A stretch of DNA of 64,000 nucleotides from positions 1 through 64,000 of the forward strand of contig JANXSX010000039.1 in assembly GCA_025356475.1 (NCBI GenBank), given 5' to 3'. The translations under genes were made by a program, and so were the position numbers. The DNA is from Isosphaeraceae bacterium (GTDB lineage: Bacteria; Planctomycetota; Planctomycetia; Isosphaerales; Isosphaeraceae). The notes beneath the pieces were generated by a model. That model was not told where the DNA came from, ran no database searches, and was given only the letters and a program-made list of their open reading frames with translations. Positions within the stretch are counted from its first letter, which is position 1, and every line of letters begins with the position of its first letter. Positions 1 to 8,612 of this stretch are shown one piece after another.

Positions 1-102
1 AAGACCACTTTCAAACCATTTCGCCCCGTGGTCTCCGAGCCGATCAGCGCGCCGGTCGACCCACCGGTGAGCGACGAAGGCGAGTCTCCTCGCCAGTGTT
101 GA
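1..102 (+). CDS. C-terminal end of a truncated gene (tentative)
   Basis: Reading frame 1 is open from the window edge to a TGA at 100-102 and gives a 33-residue tail rich in Pro, Val and Ser. Third codon positions are mostly G or C, as in the confirmed genes here. Frame 3 is also open for a similar distance, so the choice of frame rests only on codon bias. No function can be assigned. The tail would converge on the SpoA-domain gene that ends at 178. Confidence 0.35.
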   Translation, partial: KTTFKPFRPVVSEPISAPVDPPVSDEGESPRQC

Positions 103-177
103 TTCGTTAAACTGTCCCGCTCTTTGACAATTCGGAATTCAACACACGCGACCAAGGGGTTATTGCGCCCACCAATT

Positions 178-1320
178 TCAGAGAAACACGCTGGTAATTC
201 GGACACCGAGTTCGGTATCGATCTGAACAAGCTCACCGCGTGCGACGAGTCGCCCGTTTGAGGTTAGCTCGACGGGCTCGCGTGCGTGTCGACCGAGTTC
301 GACAACATCGCCGGTCTTTAAGTCGGCGAGTCGGCGAAGGGGCATGTTCACCCGGCCAAGCTCGACGACCAGGGTAACCGGTACGTCCGCAGGGGTGCTT
401 GGCGGGGCTTCGTTGGGCGATGGGGAACTGGAGGGATTCACGGCCAGGGGCTCCCGAGGTACGACTTGGCGACGAGGGATGTCTGTGATGATCAGGCGAC
501 CGCCCCCCGAGCGTGGGGCGGGCTCGGCAAGGATTGTCAATCGGCCTTCGCGGTCGGTAAGGGTCAAACGTATGGGGCCGGTCGGGCTCGTGGGAGTCCC
601 GCCGAGCGGAGAACCGTCGATCGGTGCAACTCCGCCAACCCGAAGTCGGGCGAGCCCGCGAGGGAAGGTCGAAGTCCCGACTTCCGCTCGCCAAAGCGTT
701 CCTAGATCCGCATATCGTGCTTTTCGCGTCTCTTGATCAAGCTCGCAAACACCAAGTTCGGGCGGGTTGGCCAGAATCTCAAGGACCACGGACTCGGGCA
801 GCCAGAGCCGCAGCGAGCCGAGCTGATCACCGACCTGGACTGGCCAGCGGATTGTGATGATCTCGCCCAAGTCGGTCGGATCGAACGAATCCGGACCCAA
901 GCGGTCGATCAATAGGTCGGTCGGACCCTGTGTGCCCAAACCTGCGATCAACTTTGCGAGCATCGCGGTAAGAATCCCCCACTCCACCGGAGTCACTTGA
1001 CGCCGGGTCAGTGGTTCGAGTCGGGTGTATCCCAGTGCCGCATCCACGAATGCGTGAGCCAAGGCGGTCTCGATCCCAAGGCCAAGCCGGGTCGATCGCC
1101 GAGTCCAGAGAAGCTGGGCGGAGACACTCGATCGGTTGATCCCAGACGCCCTATGGAGGATCTCTGGTGGGCCAAGCTTCAGGACGATTTGATCCTCCGG
1201 CAGCTCGATCAAACGCGCTAGCAACCCTTCGACCTGAAGCTTGTCGAGCCGCGACAAGAGCCCGACTTGGAGTGCGTCGATCCTCGGTAATTGATCAAAC
1301 GGGTGGGAGTTCTGACTCAC
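178..1320 (-). CDS. SpoA-domain protein, FliM/FliN/SctQ-like (C-ring or type III secretion)
   Basis: A 380-residue protein. Residues about 313-380 look like a SpoA (surface presentation of antigens) domain: a hydrophobic start, a LKTGDVVEL turn, then NGRLVARGELV and a closing GVRIT strand. Residues about 65-200 resemble the middle region of FliM/SctQ, with a run ending in ETALAHAFVDAALGY. Residues about 225-305 are a Pro/Ser-rich linker. SpoA proteins build the cytoplasmic C-ring of flagella or the sorting platform of type III secretion. No other flagellar or secretion gene is visible, so the exact machine is open. The start is GTG, overlapping the upstream stop by four bases (GTGA), which implies translational coupling in the kinase cluster. 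CheC/FliY-type phosphatases also contain related folds, but no CheC motif was seen. Confidence 0.72.
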   Translation of the reverse strand: MSQNSHPFDQLPRIDALQVGLLSRLDKLQVEGLLARLIELPEDQIVLKLGPPEILHRASGINRSSVSAQLLWTRRSTRLGLGIETALAHAFVDAALGYTRLEPLTRRQVTPVEWGILTAMLAKLIAGLGTQGPTDLLIDRLGPDSFDPTDLGEIITIRWPVQVGDQLGSLRLWLPESVVLEILANPPELGVCELDQETRKARYADLGTLWRAEVGTSTFPRGLARLRVGGVAPIDGSPLGGTPTSPTGPIRLTLTDREGRLTILAEPAPRSGGGRLIITDIPRRQVVPREPLAVNPSSSPSPNEAPPSTPADVPVTLVVELGRVNMPLRRLADLKTGDVVELGRHAREPVELTSNGRLVARGELVQIDTELGVRITSVFL

Positions 1321-2171
1321 GAGCGGCCTCCTGCCTGTTCGATCGCCCGGTCGAGCACTTTCCGTTCACCTCGCAGCCAAGCTGAGGGGAGAGGGTTCAT
1401 CCACTCGATTTCGGCACGGATCACATTGGCGATCGTGTAGGGCAAATGCTGAAGCGCCCAGCGGACTCGGTAAGGCTCAACCATAGTCAGCAATCGCCCA
1501 ACGGTCACCAAGCCGAGCCGGGCGGTCGAGCGACGATCGCGACCGGGATGGGCGGCCAGATCCGGCTCCGCCACCTTGAGGAATCGACGGTCCGCCGGGT
1601 TTTGAGAATCTTCGTCGTGAACGACGGACCGCTTGATCTCACCTGTCGCTTGGATGATCCGGTAAAGCCTGCGCAGCTTGAGCGCGGAGAGAATTGTAAT
1701 GACGGGCGGGTCGTCACTAGGTCGAGGTAAGCCCGCCACGAACCGCTCGGTCCAGAGGTCGAGGGCTCCACCGAAGTCGCGAGAGGGGCTGCCGAAGTCG
1801 CATTCCAGATCGCCCAAGTCGAGGTTCAACCCCTGGGCGACCGTCGCTTGAAGTCTCCGCGATTCGATTGTTCGAACCACGGCTCGCTGAACGGCGGGCG
1901 ACTCCTCTTTGAGTGCCCGCACCCACCAGGAGACATGAACCCGACGGAGGAGGTCCGGTTCGACCTCACCGGCATGCTCCGTGTAGAGCAGGTCATGGGC
2001 GAGTTCGCGATCCGTCGAGCGAGCCGACCAGTGTGACCAAGCGTTTGACAATCGGGCTCGGAGCTCGGGACTAAACAGGTCCCAGGTCGACTCACCGGCA
2101 GGGAGACCCCAGGTCAGAAAGGCCAGGACGGTCGCCTTGTCGGCTCTCGAAGGGATCTCGCTTTGTTTCAC
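1317..2171 (-). CDS. Conserved-looking protein of unknown function beside the SpoA gene
   Basis: A 284-residue soluble, mostly helical protein rich in Arg, Trp and Leu, with no signal peptide or membrane segment. I do not recognise a family. Its GTG start overlaps the stop of the upstream response regulator by four bases, and its own stop overlaps the GTG start of the SpoA protein by four bases. This tight coupling suggests the three products work together. By position it could be a partner of the C-ring protein, as SctK or FliG are for SctQ or FliM; that is inference from context and not from a motif. Confidence 0.6.
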   Translation of the reverse strand: MKQSEIPSRADKATVLAFLTWGLPAGESTWDLFSPELRARLSNAWSHWSARSTDRELAHDLLYTEHAGEVEPDLLRRVHVSWWVRALKEESPAVQRAVVRTIESRRLQATVAQGLNLDLGDLECDFGSPSRDFGGALDLWTERFVAGLPRPSDDPPVITILSALKLRRLYRIIQATGEIKRSVVHDEDSQNPADRRFLKVAEPDLAAHPGRDRRSTARLGLVTVGRLLTMVEPYRVRWALQHLPYTIANVIRAEIEWMNPLPSAWLRGERKVLDRAIEQAGGRS

Positions 2172-2938
2172 GGAGCAAATCGCTTAGTGAGAATGAGGGA
2201 ACGACCGTCGGTTGACTCGGTTCGCTCGTCAAAGATCTCGGGATTCAAGACAAAGTACCGGATGCCTTCCAGGTCGAGCAACCCTGTGGTCATCCAGCCG
2301 GTTTGATCATGCAACGTCATCACCAGGTGATCGGACTCGACCTGGTATTCCACAGAGGCAGGCTGACGCGAGTGGAGCGCAATGCTGAAGGCCCGGAACT
2401 CTTTGAGGAAACTCCGGGGGGCTTGTACAACGCGTTGGATGGCCTGGAGATCCAGCGAAGTCCGAGCCACAAGGAGGTTTTGCAATCGAGAAAGGTTGCG
2501 GTCGAGGCCATCTTCATCATCAAGGTCGATCGGGAACTGGCCATGGGGAGCATCCGCGCCGGCGGACTTTCGCCAGGCACCGATGTCGAGCATCGTCTCG
2601 TAAATCTGCTGGGGGTGGTAAGGTTTGGGGATATAGTCATCCGCCCCCGCCTTATAACCCTGACGGCGTTTCTCAGCCGCAAGTCCTGCCGTGACAAACA
2701 CAACAGGCACCAGGCTCGTCTCAGGTGCAGCCTTGAGGGTGCGGCAGACCTGGAAACCGTCGATATCGGGCAGCATGAGGTCGAGAAAGACGATATCGGG
2801 AGCACGGACCCGGATCTTCGCGAGCGCTTCGCCGCCGGTGAAGGCCGATTCGGTCTGATATCCCTTAAGCTGGACAAGCCGAGCTAGTAGGGAGTTAGCG
2901 ACAGGCTCATCCTCGACAATCAGCGCGGTGGGGGGCAT
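2168..2938 (-). CDS. Response regulator with an uncharacterised C-terminal domain
   Basis: A 256-residue protein. Residues 5-122 are a complete CheY-like receiver: acidic pair E9/D10, phosphoacceptor D53 in FLDLMLPD, T83 and K105 in PKPY. Residues about 135-256 form a second domain that matches no DNA-binding helix-turn-helix, GGDEF or HD-GYP motif I know. It contains a predicted helix followed by several strands and could be an interaction domain. The stop overlaps the start of the unknown 284-residue protein. A 119-bp gap with a small hairpin separates it from the hybrid kinase upstream. It is likely the output or adaptor protein of the phosphorelay. Confidence 0.85.
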   Translation of the reverse strand: MPPTALIVEDEPVANSLLARLVQLKGYQTESAFTGGEALAKIRVRAPDIVFLDLMLPDIDGFQVCRTLKAAPETSLVPVVFVTAGLAAEKRRQGYKAGADDYIPKPYHPQQIYETMLDIGAWRKSAGADAPHGQFPIDLDDEDGLDRNLSRLQNLLVARTSLDLQAIQRVVQAPRSFLKEFRAFSIALHSRQPASVEYQVESDHLVMTLHDQTGWMTTGLLDLEGIRYFVLNPEIFDERTESTDGRSLILTKRFAP

Positions 2939-3003
2939 CCCTGGTCCTTCCGCTCGAAGGTTTGGGGTGGACGCGTGGAGAGTAGAGTCAGGGATAGTTG
3001 GAC

Positions 3004-3025
3004 AATGCCACCTCGCCGTGGCATT
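3004..3025 (-). terminator. Hairpin between hybrid kinase and response regulator
   Basis: A perfect 8-bp inverted repeat (3004-3011 with 3018-3025) with a 6-nt loop lies in the only sizeable gap of the signalling cluster. No T-run follows on the minus strand, so it may attenuate or process the transcript and not end it. Confidence 0.4.
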
Positions 3026-3057
3026 ACCCTCGCGTCCTCTCTTACCATCTTACGCGT

Positions 3058-4251
3058 TCAGGGTCTCAAGGGCAGCGCCTGATGTCGAGGGAGTTCGATT
3101 GTCACCTCAGTACCTCGCCCAAGTTGACTTTGGACTCCGACGGTCCCCCCGTGCATTTCGACGAACTGCTTGACGATCGCCAGGCCGACCCCAAGCCCTC
3201 GTTTGCCGAACCCGTACTCGCCCGAGGAGTGACATTTGGGGTCGTATTCTGTGAATAACGGCTCGAACAGGTGCTCCAGAGCCTTGGGATCAAGACCGAT
3301 CCCGTGATCGATTACGGCGAGCCTCACCGAGTCGGGACTGGTCAACCGAGCCGAGAGGGTCAGTTCTCCCCCATCGATCGTGAACTTGATGGCGTTTGAG
3401 AGCAGGTTGACCAGACACGCGGCGATCTTGTCGGCATCAACGTCGAAACTGCCCAGATCCCCAGCGATCTCCAGCTTGAGTTGGAGCCCGCGAGCTCGAA
3501 CGAAGGGGGTGATCCGTTCGACCGTTTCCCCAATCAACCTTTCGAGATCGACCGGGGAGACACGAAGGGCCTTCCGGAAGTCGTCGGCATGCAGGAGCGT
3601 CAGGGTATTTCCCACGAGCCGGGCGAGTTGACCGGCCGCGCCACAGATCTGGTTGAGAATCTGCGTCTCAGCCTCCCCCGGCTGGCTCGCGGTCAGCCTC
3701 AGGAGTTCGGAGAGGCCGAGAACCAGGGTAATCGGCGTGTTGAACTCGTGGCTTGCGACCTCGAGAAAGGCCTGCTTGAGTTGGGCTGCTTCCACGAGTG
3801 CTTCGTTGGCGTATGTCAGTTCGGCATTTGTCGCTTGCAAGTCTCGAATCAAGCGGTGGCGATCCGATCGGAGGTCGTGGTAATCGGTTGCTTGTTGAAG
3901 AATTCCGGTCAATTCGTCCGGGTCCCAGGGCTTATTCACATAGCGAAAGATGTGCCCGAGATTGACCGCACGAATGACCGCCTGGAGGTCGGCATAGCCG
4001 GTAAAGAGGATACGAACGGCATCGGGCTGAAGCTGGCGAGCCTGGGCAAGCACTGCGTCGCCGGTCATGCCCGGCATTCGCTGGTCGCAGAGGATCAGGT
4101 GAACATCCTCACTGCGGAGGATCGCCAGGGCGGCTTCCCCCCCTTCGGCGGTCAGGACCCGATAGGTCCGGTGGAAGAGATGACGGACTGACTCGAGCAC
4201 GTCGGGCTCGTCGTCGATCACAAGTAGGTTGTGGCGTTGCGGAACCGGCAT
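3058..4251 (-). CDS. Receiver-histidine kinase hybrid (REC-HisKA-HATPase)
   Basis: A 397-residue cytoplasmic protein. Residues 7-125 are a receiver with D13/D14, phosphoacceptor D56, T84 and K107. A helical linker (about 130-160) leads to the HisKA dimerisation helix with H168 in ASHEFNTP. The ATPase domain follows with an N-box (LVNLLSNAIKF), a G1 box (DHGIGLD) and a G2 box (GLGVGLAIV). With no membrane segment or sensor domain, its activity is probably set by phosphorylation of its own receiver. Its start shares one base with the stop of the upstream receiver protein (TGATG). The receiver closely resembles that neighbour's, including LFTGYADL and KPW motifs, which suggests duplication. Confidence 0.93.
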   Translation of the reverse strand: MPVPQRHNLLVIDDEPDVLESVRHLFHRTYRVLTAEGGEAALAILRSEDVHLILCDQRMPGMTGDAVLAQARQLQPDAVRILFTGYADLQAVIRAVNLGHIFRYVNKPWDPDELTGILQQATDYHDLRSDRHRLIRDLQATNAELTYANEALVEAAQLKQAFLEVASHEFNTPITLVLGLSELLRLTASQPGEAETQILNQICGAAGQLARLVGNTLTLLHADDFRKALRVSPVDLERLIGETVERITPFVRARGLQLKLEIAGDLGSFDVDADKIAACLVNLLSNAIKFTIDGGELTLSARLTSPDSVRLAVIDHGIGLDPKALEHLFEPLFTEYDPKCHSSGEYGFGKRGLGVGLAIVKQFVEMHGGTVGVQSQLGRGTEVTIELPRHQALPLRP

Positions 4252-4760
4252 CAGACGGCGTCCCCAGGGGATACGACTCCACCGAGTCGTCTTACCTCCG
4301 CTTCCAGAACAACGACCCTGCTCTCAAGCCCGGTAATCTCGCGTTGGAGGGTCCGGCTCAGTTCTTCGCTGGAGATCAGTCGGTCGTACTCATCGGCGGC
4401 GAGCCGAACTGCGGCAATCAGATCTTCAGGTTGCCACGGTTTCTTGACGAACTGATAGACATGGCCCTGATTGATTGCGGCGATGATGGACTCGAGGTCG
4501 GCATAGCCGGTGAACAGCATCCGCACAGCGAGAGGATTTTTGAGCTTCACCCGTTCCAGGAGCTCAACGCCACTAATTTTGGGCATGCGCTGATCGGTCA
4601 TAATGATATGAATCTCTTCTTCTTGCATGATCCGATAACCCTCGTTCGCGTCGTGCGCTTTGAGGACACGGAACTCACGGCGAAGCAGGTCATGGACCGA
4701 GTCGCAGACATCGGGTTCGTCATCGACGACCAGCAGGCAATGCTTATGGATCGGGGTCAT
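4251..4760 (-). CDS. Response regulator, receiver plus C-terminal coiled coil
   Basis: A 169-residue protein. The receiver has D13/D14, phosphoacceptor D56 in MTDQRMP, T84 in LFTGYADL and K107 in KKPW. Residues about 122-160 are a leucine-rich helix likely to form a coiled coil, and no output domain follows. It overlaps the kinase upstream by four bases (ATGA) and the hybrid kinase downstream by one base. The receiver subtype is the one often found in front of HD-GYP or kinase domains. It probably shuttles phosphate between the PAS kinase and the hybrid kinase. Confidence 0.92.
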   Translation of the reverse strand: MTPIHKHCLLVVDDEPDVCDSVHDLLRREFRVLKAHDANEGYRIMQEEEIHIIMTDQRMPKISGVELLERVKLKNPLAVRMLFTGYADLESIIAAINQGHVYQFVKKPWQPEDLIAAVRLAADEYDRLISSEELSRTLQREITGLESRVVVLEAEVRRLGGVVSPGDAV

Positions 4761-6748
4761 TCTGCTCCCTTCACTTCGGGCGACCTGGGCTTGAGCGGAA
4801 GCTGAACGATGAACCGCGTCCCTGCACCGGGGCGACTCTCGACGTCGATACGACCACCGTGACCGGTGACGATCCCGTGGCTGATCGACAGTCCCAGGCC
4901 TGTCCCTTCACCGACCGGCTTGGTCGTATAGAACGGGTCGAAGAGGCGAGGTAGCTCCGACGCGTCGATACCTTTGCCATTATCGCCGATCGACAGGACG
5001 ATCTCACCCCCCACCCGGCGCGATTCGATCGTGATTTTGCCCCCCTCGGCGGGCTGGGCCTCTTCGATCGCCTGGATTGCGTTCACAAGCAGATTTAGCA
5101 GGACCTGGCCCATCTGGGCAGCGACACAGGGGAACTTCGGGGTCGGCTCGTGCCGCTGTTCAACCTGAATATTACTGTGCTTGAGCCTCCCCTGAGACAT
5201 CTCGAGCGCGGAGGCGAGCAAGTCGGCGACGGATGCGGGCTCCATCTTGGGGGGAGCCGTCCTTGCCAGGCTTCTCAAGTTACCCACGATGTTGGCAACG
5301 CGGCGAACTCCCTCACGAGTCCGATCGAGCATCCTGGGCAAGTTGGGGCGGACGTACTCCCAATCGAGCTCGGCGGTGAGATCCTGGACCTGTTGATGCA
5401 GCGTCGGGTTGTGGGTCGCGAGCGTCACCTCACCGGCCTTGTACGCATCAAGAAGAGCGAATATGCCCGCCAGGTCGCGTTCCAGAACGGCCAAGTTATT
5501 GGCGACATACGCAAGCGGATTGTTAATCTCGTGGGCCACCCCTGCGCTCAGTAACCCTATTGAGGCGAGCTTCTCCGACTGGGCGAGCATCGCACGCATC
5601 CTCTGGCGCTCGGTCTGGTCACGGAACGCGGCCACAAGCTGACCGGAACCACCGACCAGGACCGCCGAGAGCGAGACTTCAATCGGAAACGGTTCCCCCG
5701 ACTTCTTCTGTCCAGTCATCTCGATCGTGTGGCCAATCACCCCTTCGAGATCGAGACCGTTCGGGATCAAGGTCATCAGGTCTTTGCCCAGAATTTCGTC
5801 CGAGCGGTAACCGAACGTCGTCTCGGCGGCGGTGTTGAAAAGGGTGATGATTCCCTCGCCGTCCGCCACGACGATCGGGTCGAGGCAGCCTTCGGTCAGT
5901 CGGCGGTAGCGTTCCTCACTGGCGACGAGCGCATCTTGAGCCGCTTTGCGTTCGGTGAGGTCTTGGACGGTACTGCGGATGCCGACCACGGCGTTCGCAT
6001 GATTCACTCGGAACCGCTCATGAATGCTGAGCGGGATCTCGTGGCCATCGCGATGGATGAAAGCTCGCTCGAAGACGCGGAGTGGCCGAAGGCCTGCGAA
6101 CTTCTCGCGGACCGCCTGGCGTGCATCTTCCCGCTGGCTGGGGGCCACGAAGTCGAAGATCTCACGACCGAGCATCTCGTTACGCGGGTATCCCAGCAGG
6201 TCGCATTCGGTCCGGTTGATGTTGACGATTCGCCCGTCGCAGTCGATTTCGTGGTACCCGAACGGGGCTTCGTCATAGAGCCGCCGGAACCGATCTTCAC
6301 TTTCACGGAGCGCATTCTCGATCCGCACCCGTTCGCTGATCTCGGTGACGAACGCAAAGAATCCCCGAGGGTGACCGTGATCATCTCGATCAAGGTCAAC
6401 AGCGACCTCGACGGGTACAACCGAGCCATCCTTACGGATGTATTCTTTTTGATACCGGGTCGCATGCCCCGTCTCGCGGACCCGAACGAGAGCTTCATAC
6501 GCTTGGTCACGCCACTTGAGGGGTGAGATATCATCGATCGTCAGTTGACTGAGTTCATCCGAAGAGTAACCTGTGAGTGCCTCGAAGGCCCGGTTGAACC
6601 CTGTCAGACGCCCTTCGAAATCGACTTCGAGAAATGGCTGGGCCGATCGATCGAGTAGCCCCCCAGTTCGTTCGCGCTGAGTGTCGCTGGATGAGATGGC
6701 GACGCCACCTCGACCGTCTCCAGGAACGGGATCGATGGGGGGATTCAC
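4757..6748 (-). CDS. PAS-PAS-PAS sensor histidine kinase
   Basis: Numbered from the GTG at 6748, the protein has 663 residues. Three PAS domains lie at about 29-140, 150-268 and 278-382, each with the typical FN.A...L.GY or NI...E..LLGY pattern and a PAC-like end. The HisKA helix carries H406 in VAHEINNPL. The C-terminal ATPase domain has NLLVNAIQAI, DNGKGID and GTGLGLSI boxes. There is no membrane segment, so it senses a cytoplasmic signal. The frame is open back to 6913, but the extra 55 residues have no domain and cross what should be the promoter shared with the divergent ferredoxin gene. It is the first gene of the signalling cluster. Confidence 0.93.
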   Translation of the reverse strand: MNPPIDPVPGDGRGGVAISSSDTQRERTGGLLDRSAQPFLEVDFEGRLTGFNRAFEALTGYSSDELSQLTIDDISPLKWRDQAYEALVRVRETGHATRYQKEYIRKDGSVVPVEVAVDLDRDDHGHPRGFFAFVTEISERVRIENALRESEDRFRRLYDEAPFGYHEIDCDGRIVNINRTECDLLGYPRNEMLGREIFDFVAPSQREDARQAVREKFAGLRPLRVFERAFIHRDGHEIPLSIHERFRVNHANAVVGIRSTVQDLTERKAAQDALVASEERYRRLTEGCLDPIVVADGEGIITLFNTAAETTFGYRSDEILGKDLMTLIPNGLDLEGVIGHTIEMTGQKKSGEPFPIEVSLSAVLVGGSGQLVAAFRDQTERQRMRAMLAQSEKLASIGLLSAGVAHEINNPLAYVANNLAVLERDLAGIFALLDAYKAGEVTLATHNPTLHQQVQDLTAELDWEYVRPNLPRMLDRTREGVRRVANIVGNLRSLARTAPPKMEPASVADLLASALEMSQGRLKHSNIQVEQRHEPTPKFPCVAAQMGQVLLNLLVNAIQAIEEAQPAEGGKITIESRRVGGEIVLSIGDNGKGIDASELPRLFDPFYTTKPVGEGTGLGLSISHGIVTGHGGRIDVESRPGAGTRFIVQLPLKPRSPEVKGAE

Positions 6749-6957
6749 GGTCAAGTCTCGTTCCGACGAATCAGAGTACCGCGAAAGGCACGACCCACTC
6801 CATGATACGATCACAAATGGTCGAGATGCTAATGGTCGCCGCAAGAACCGTACCAGCGGGCTCCGATTTGCAACGAACTCCCAGTGGATTGGCCCCCTGC
6901 CCCTTTGGATCAATCGGATCTTCCCTTACCCCCGACAGAGTCAAGGTACTCTCACAT

Positions 6958-7314
6958 ATGCCCGCATTCACGCACCAGATCTTTGTCTGCGGCAATGTCC
7001 GCAAGCTCGACCACCCGCGCGGGTGCTGCGACCCCGAGGGGGGTCAAACACTGCGGGAAGCCTTCAAAATCGAGCTGAAGCGAGTCGGACTCGGGCCGCT
7101 CGCGCGTGCGAACCATGCCGGGTGCCTCGAACAGTGCGAACACGGGCCGACGGTGGTGATCTATCCCCAGGGGATCTGGTACGGTAGGGTCACTGTGGAG
7201 GATGTGCCCAGAATCGTCGCCAAGACCATCCTCAATGGCGAGATTCTCAACGATCTTCTCATCGCCGACAATTGCCTCAATAACCCGGGCTGCCCCCATC
7301 GCCTGAAATCCTGA
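6958..7314 (+). CDS. Thioredoxin-fold [2Fe-2S] ferredoxin
   Basis: A 118-residue protein. Cysteines C11, C23 or C24, C56 and C60 match the spacing of thioredoxin-like [2Fe-2S] ferredoxins: a Cys after the first strand, one about 12 residues on, and a C-x3-C pair. PTVVIYPQGIWYG is typical of the family. Such proteins carry single electrons; the partner is unknown. The frame extends upstream to 6634, but that part is antisense to the kinase gene, so I chose the ATG at 6958. It is followed 19 bp later by panC and may be cotranscribed with the pantothenate genes. Confidence 0.88.
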   Translation: MPAFTHQIFVCGNVRKLDHPRGCCDPEGGQTLREAFKIELKRVGLGPLARANHAGCLEQCEHGPTVVIYPQGIWYGRVTVEDVPRIVAKTILNGEILNDLLIADNCLNNPGCPHRLKS

Positions 7315-7333
7315 GCGTTGCGAAGGTCGTTCC

Positions 7334-8194
7334 ATGCTACCGATTGCCTCATCGATCGCGGATGTTCGCCGACGTGTCACCGAAGCCAAGTCCCAGGGAA
7401 AGGTGATTGGCTTGGTGCCCACGATGGGGGCCCTCCACCTAGGGCACGGTGAACTGATCCGCCAATGCAAGCGAGATTCCGGCTTCGTCGTGGTCTCCAT
7501 CTTCGTGAATCCAACCCAGTTTGGGCCCAAGGAAGATTTTAGCCGGTACCCCAGGACGCTTGAGGCCGATGCCCTCCTTTGCGAAGCGTCCGGTGCCGAC
7601 CTGATCTTCCATCCCGAGGTTGAGGCCATCTACCCCGACGAGCGCGAGGCCATGTGCTTCGTCGGCGTCCCCAAGTTGACGACATTGCTCGAAGGGGCGA
7701 GCCGACCAGGCCACTTCCAGGGGGTTGCGACCGTCGTCCTGAAGCTGTTCTCGATCGTCGGGCCGGACCTTGCCCACTTCGGGACGAAGGATTATCAACA
7801 ACTGCTCGTGATCCGTAAGATGGCTACAGACTTCAACTTACCACTCGAAATCCGAGGGGTTCAGACCGTCCGGGAACCCGATGGGTTGGCGATGTCGAGC
7901 CGGAACCGATACTTGAATGCCGAGGAACGGCAAGCGGCAACGGTTTTGTCTCGATCGCTCAGAGCTGCGGTTCAGGCCGTCGATCGGGGCGAGCGGTCTG
8001 CCGATCGGGTTCGACAGATTTTGCAGGCAACGATAGAATCAGAGCCGTTGGCCCAGGTTGATTATGCCGACGTTGCCGACGCCGCGACCTTGGAGCCGCT
8101 TGATCAACTCCGTCCCGGCTCTGGATCGGTAGCGCTCCTGGCCGTGCAAGTCGGCCCGACCCGATTGATCGACAATATGACGTTGCCAGGATAA
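7334..8194 (+). CDS. panC: Pantoate--beta-alanine ligase
   Basis: PanC joins pantoate and beta-alanine using ATP to make pantothenate, the precursor of coenzyme A. The 286-residue length is normal for the family. The nucleotide-binding HLGH (35-38) sits in VPTMGALHLGHGEL, followed by FVNPTQFGP and DF.RYPR, all hallmarks of PanC. A second ATP-binding motif appears as MSSRN near residue 180. The start follows the ferredoxin by 19 bp, and panD follows after 7 bp, so the two pantothenate genes form an operon. Confidence 0.97.
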   Translation: MLPIASSIADVRRRVTEAKSQGKVIGLVPTMGALHLGHGELIRQCKRDSGFVVVSIFVNPTQFGPKEDFSRYPRTLEADALLCEASGADLIFHPEVEAIYPDEREAMCFVGVPKLTTLLEGASRPGHFQGVATVVLKLFSIVGPDLAHFGTKDYQQLLVIRKMATDFNLPLEIRGVQTVREPDGLAMSSRNRYLNAEERQAATVLSRSLRAAVQAVDRGERSADRVRQILQATIESEPLAQVDYADVADAATLEPLDQLRPGSGSVALLAVQVGPTRLIDNMTLPG

Positions 8195-8201
8195 TCGATC
8201 G

Positions 8202-8582
8202 ATGCAGCTCAAGTTCCTCAAAAGCAAGCTCCATTTGGCGACGGTTACGCGGGCAGACTTGCATTACCACGGCAGCCTCACTATCGACCCCCTGTTGATG
8301 GAATCTGTCGGGCTGCTTCCCTATGAATCGATCGTGGTCAGTAATATCGCGACTGGTCTAAGGGCAGAGACTTATGTGTTGCCCGGTACCCCCGGCGAGG
8401 GACAGATCGAGCTGAACGGGGCGATGGCTCGTCTGGGTGCCGTCGGCGACCGATTAATCGTGATGGCCTTCGCTCTCTTGGAACCGCACGAGCTGAACGA
8501 TCACGTACCGCAGGTCGTGGAACTTGACCTGCGAAACCGGATCACGACCCGCATCGATTACCCCGCGGTGGGGAGTCGCTAG
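8202..8582 (+). CDS. panD: Aspartate 1-decarboxylase (pyruvoyl proenzyme)
   Basis: PanD makes beta-alanine from L-aspartate and so supplies the substrate of PanC next door. The 126-residue proenzyme has the self-cleavage site G24-S25 in HYHGSLTID; the new N-terminal serine becomes the pyruvoyl cofactor. K9 in SKLHLATVT, the NGA motif and the VGD...I strand are also conserved. Length and spacing are standard. It begins 7 bp after panC. The residues after the NGA region are more divergent than in enterobacterial enzymes, but no active-site residue appears to be missing. Confidence 0.96.
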   Translation: MQLKFLKSKLHLATVTRADLHYHGSLTIDPLLMESVGLLPYESIVVSNIATGLRAETYVLPGTPGEGQIELNGAMARLGAVGDRLIVMAFALLEPHELNDHVPQVVELDLRNRITTRIDYPAVGSR

Positions 8583-8612
8583 GCGGGCCCGAACTCTTGG
8601 CGAGCCCGTCGG

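Noticed and set aside
5729-6526. 265-codon open frame opposite the PAS kinase
   Set aside because: It is a shadow of the kinase gene, whose domains are clear.
6749-6913. N-terminal extension of the PAS kinase
   Set aside because: The 55 residues show no domain and would overlap the divergent promoter region; GTG 6748 is preferred.
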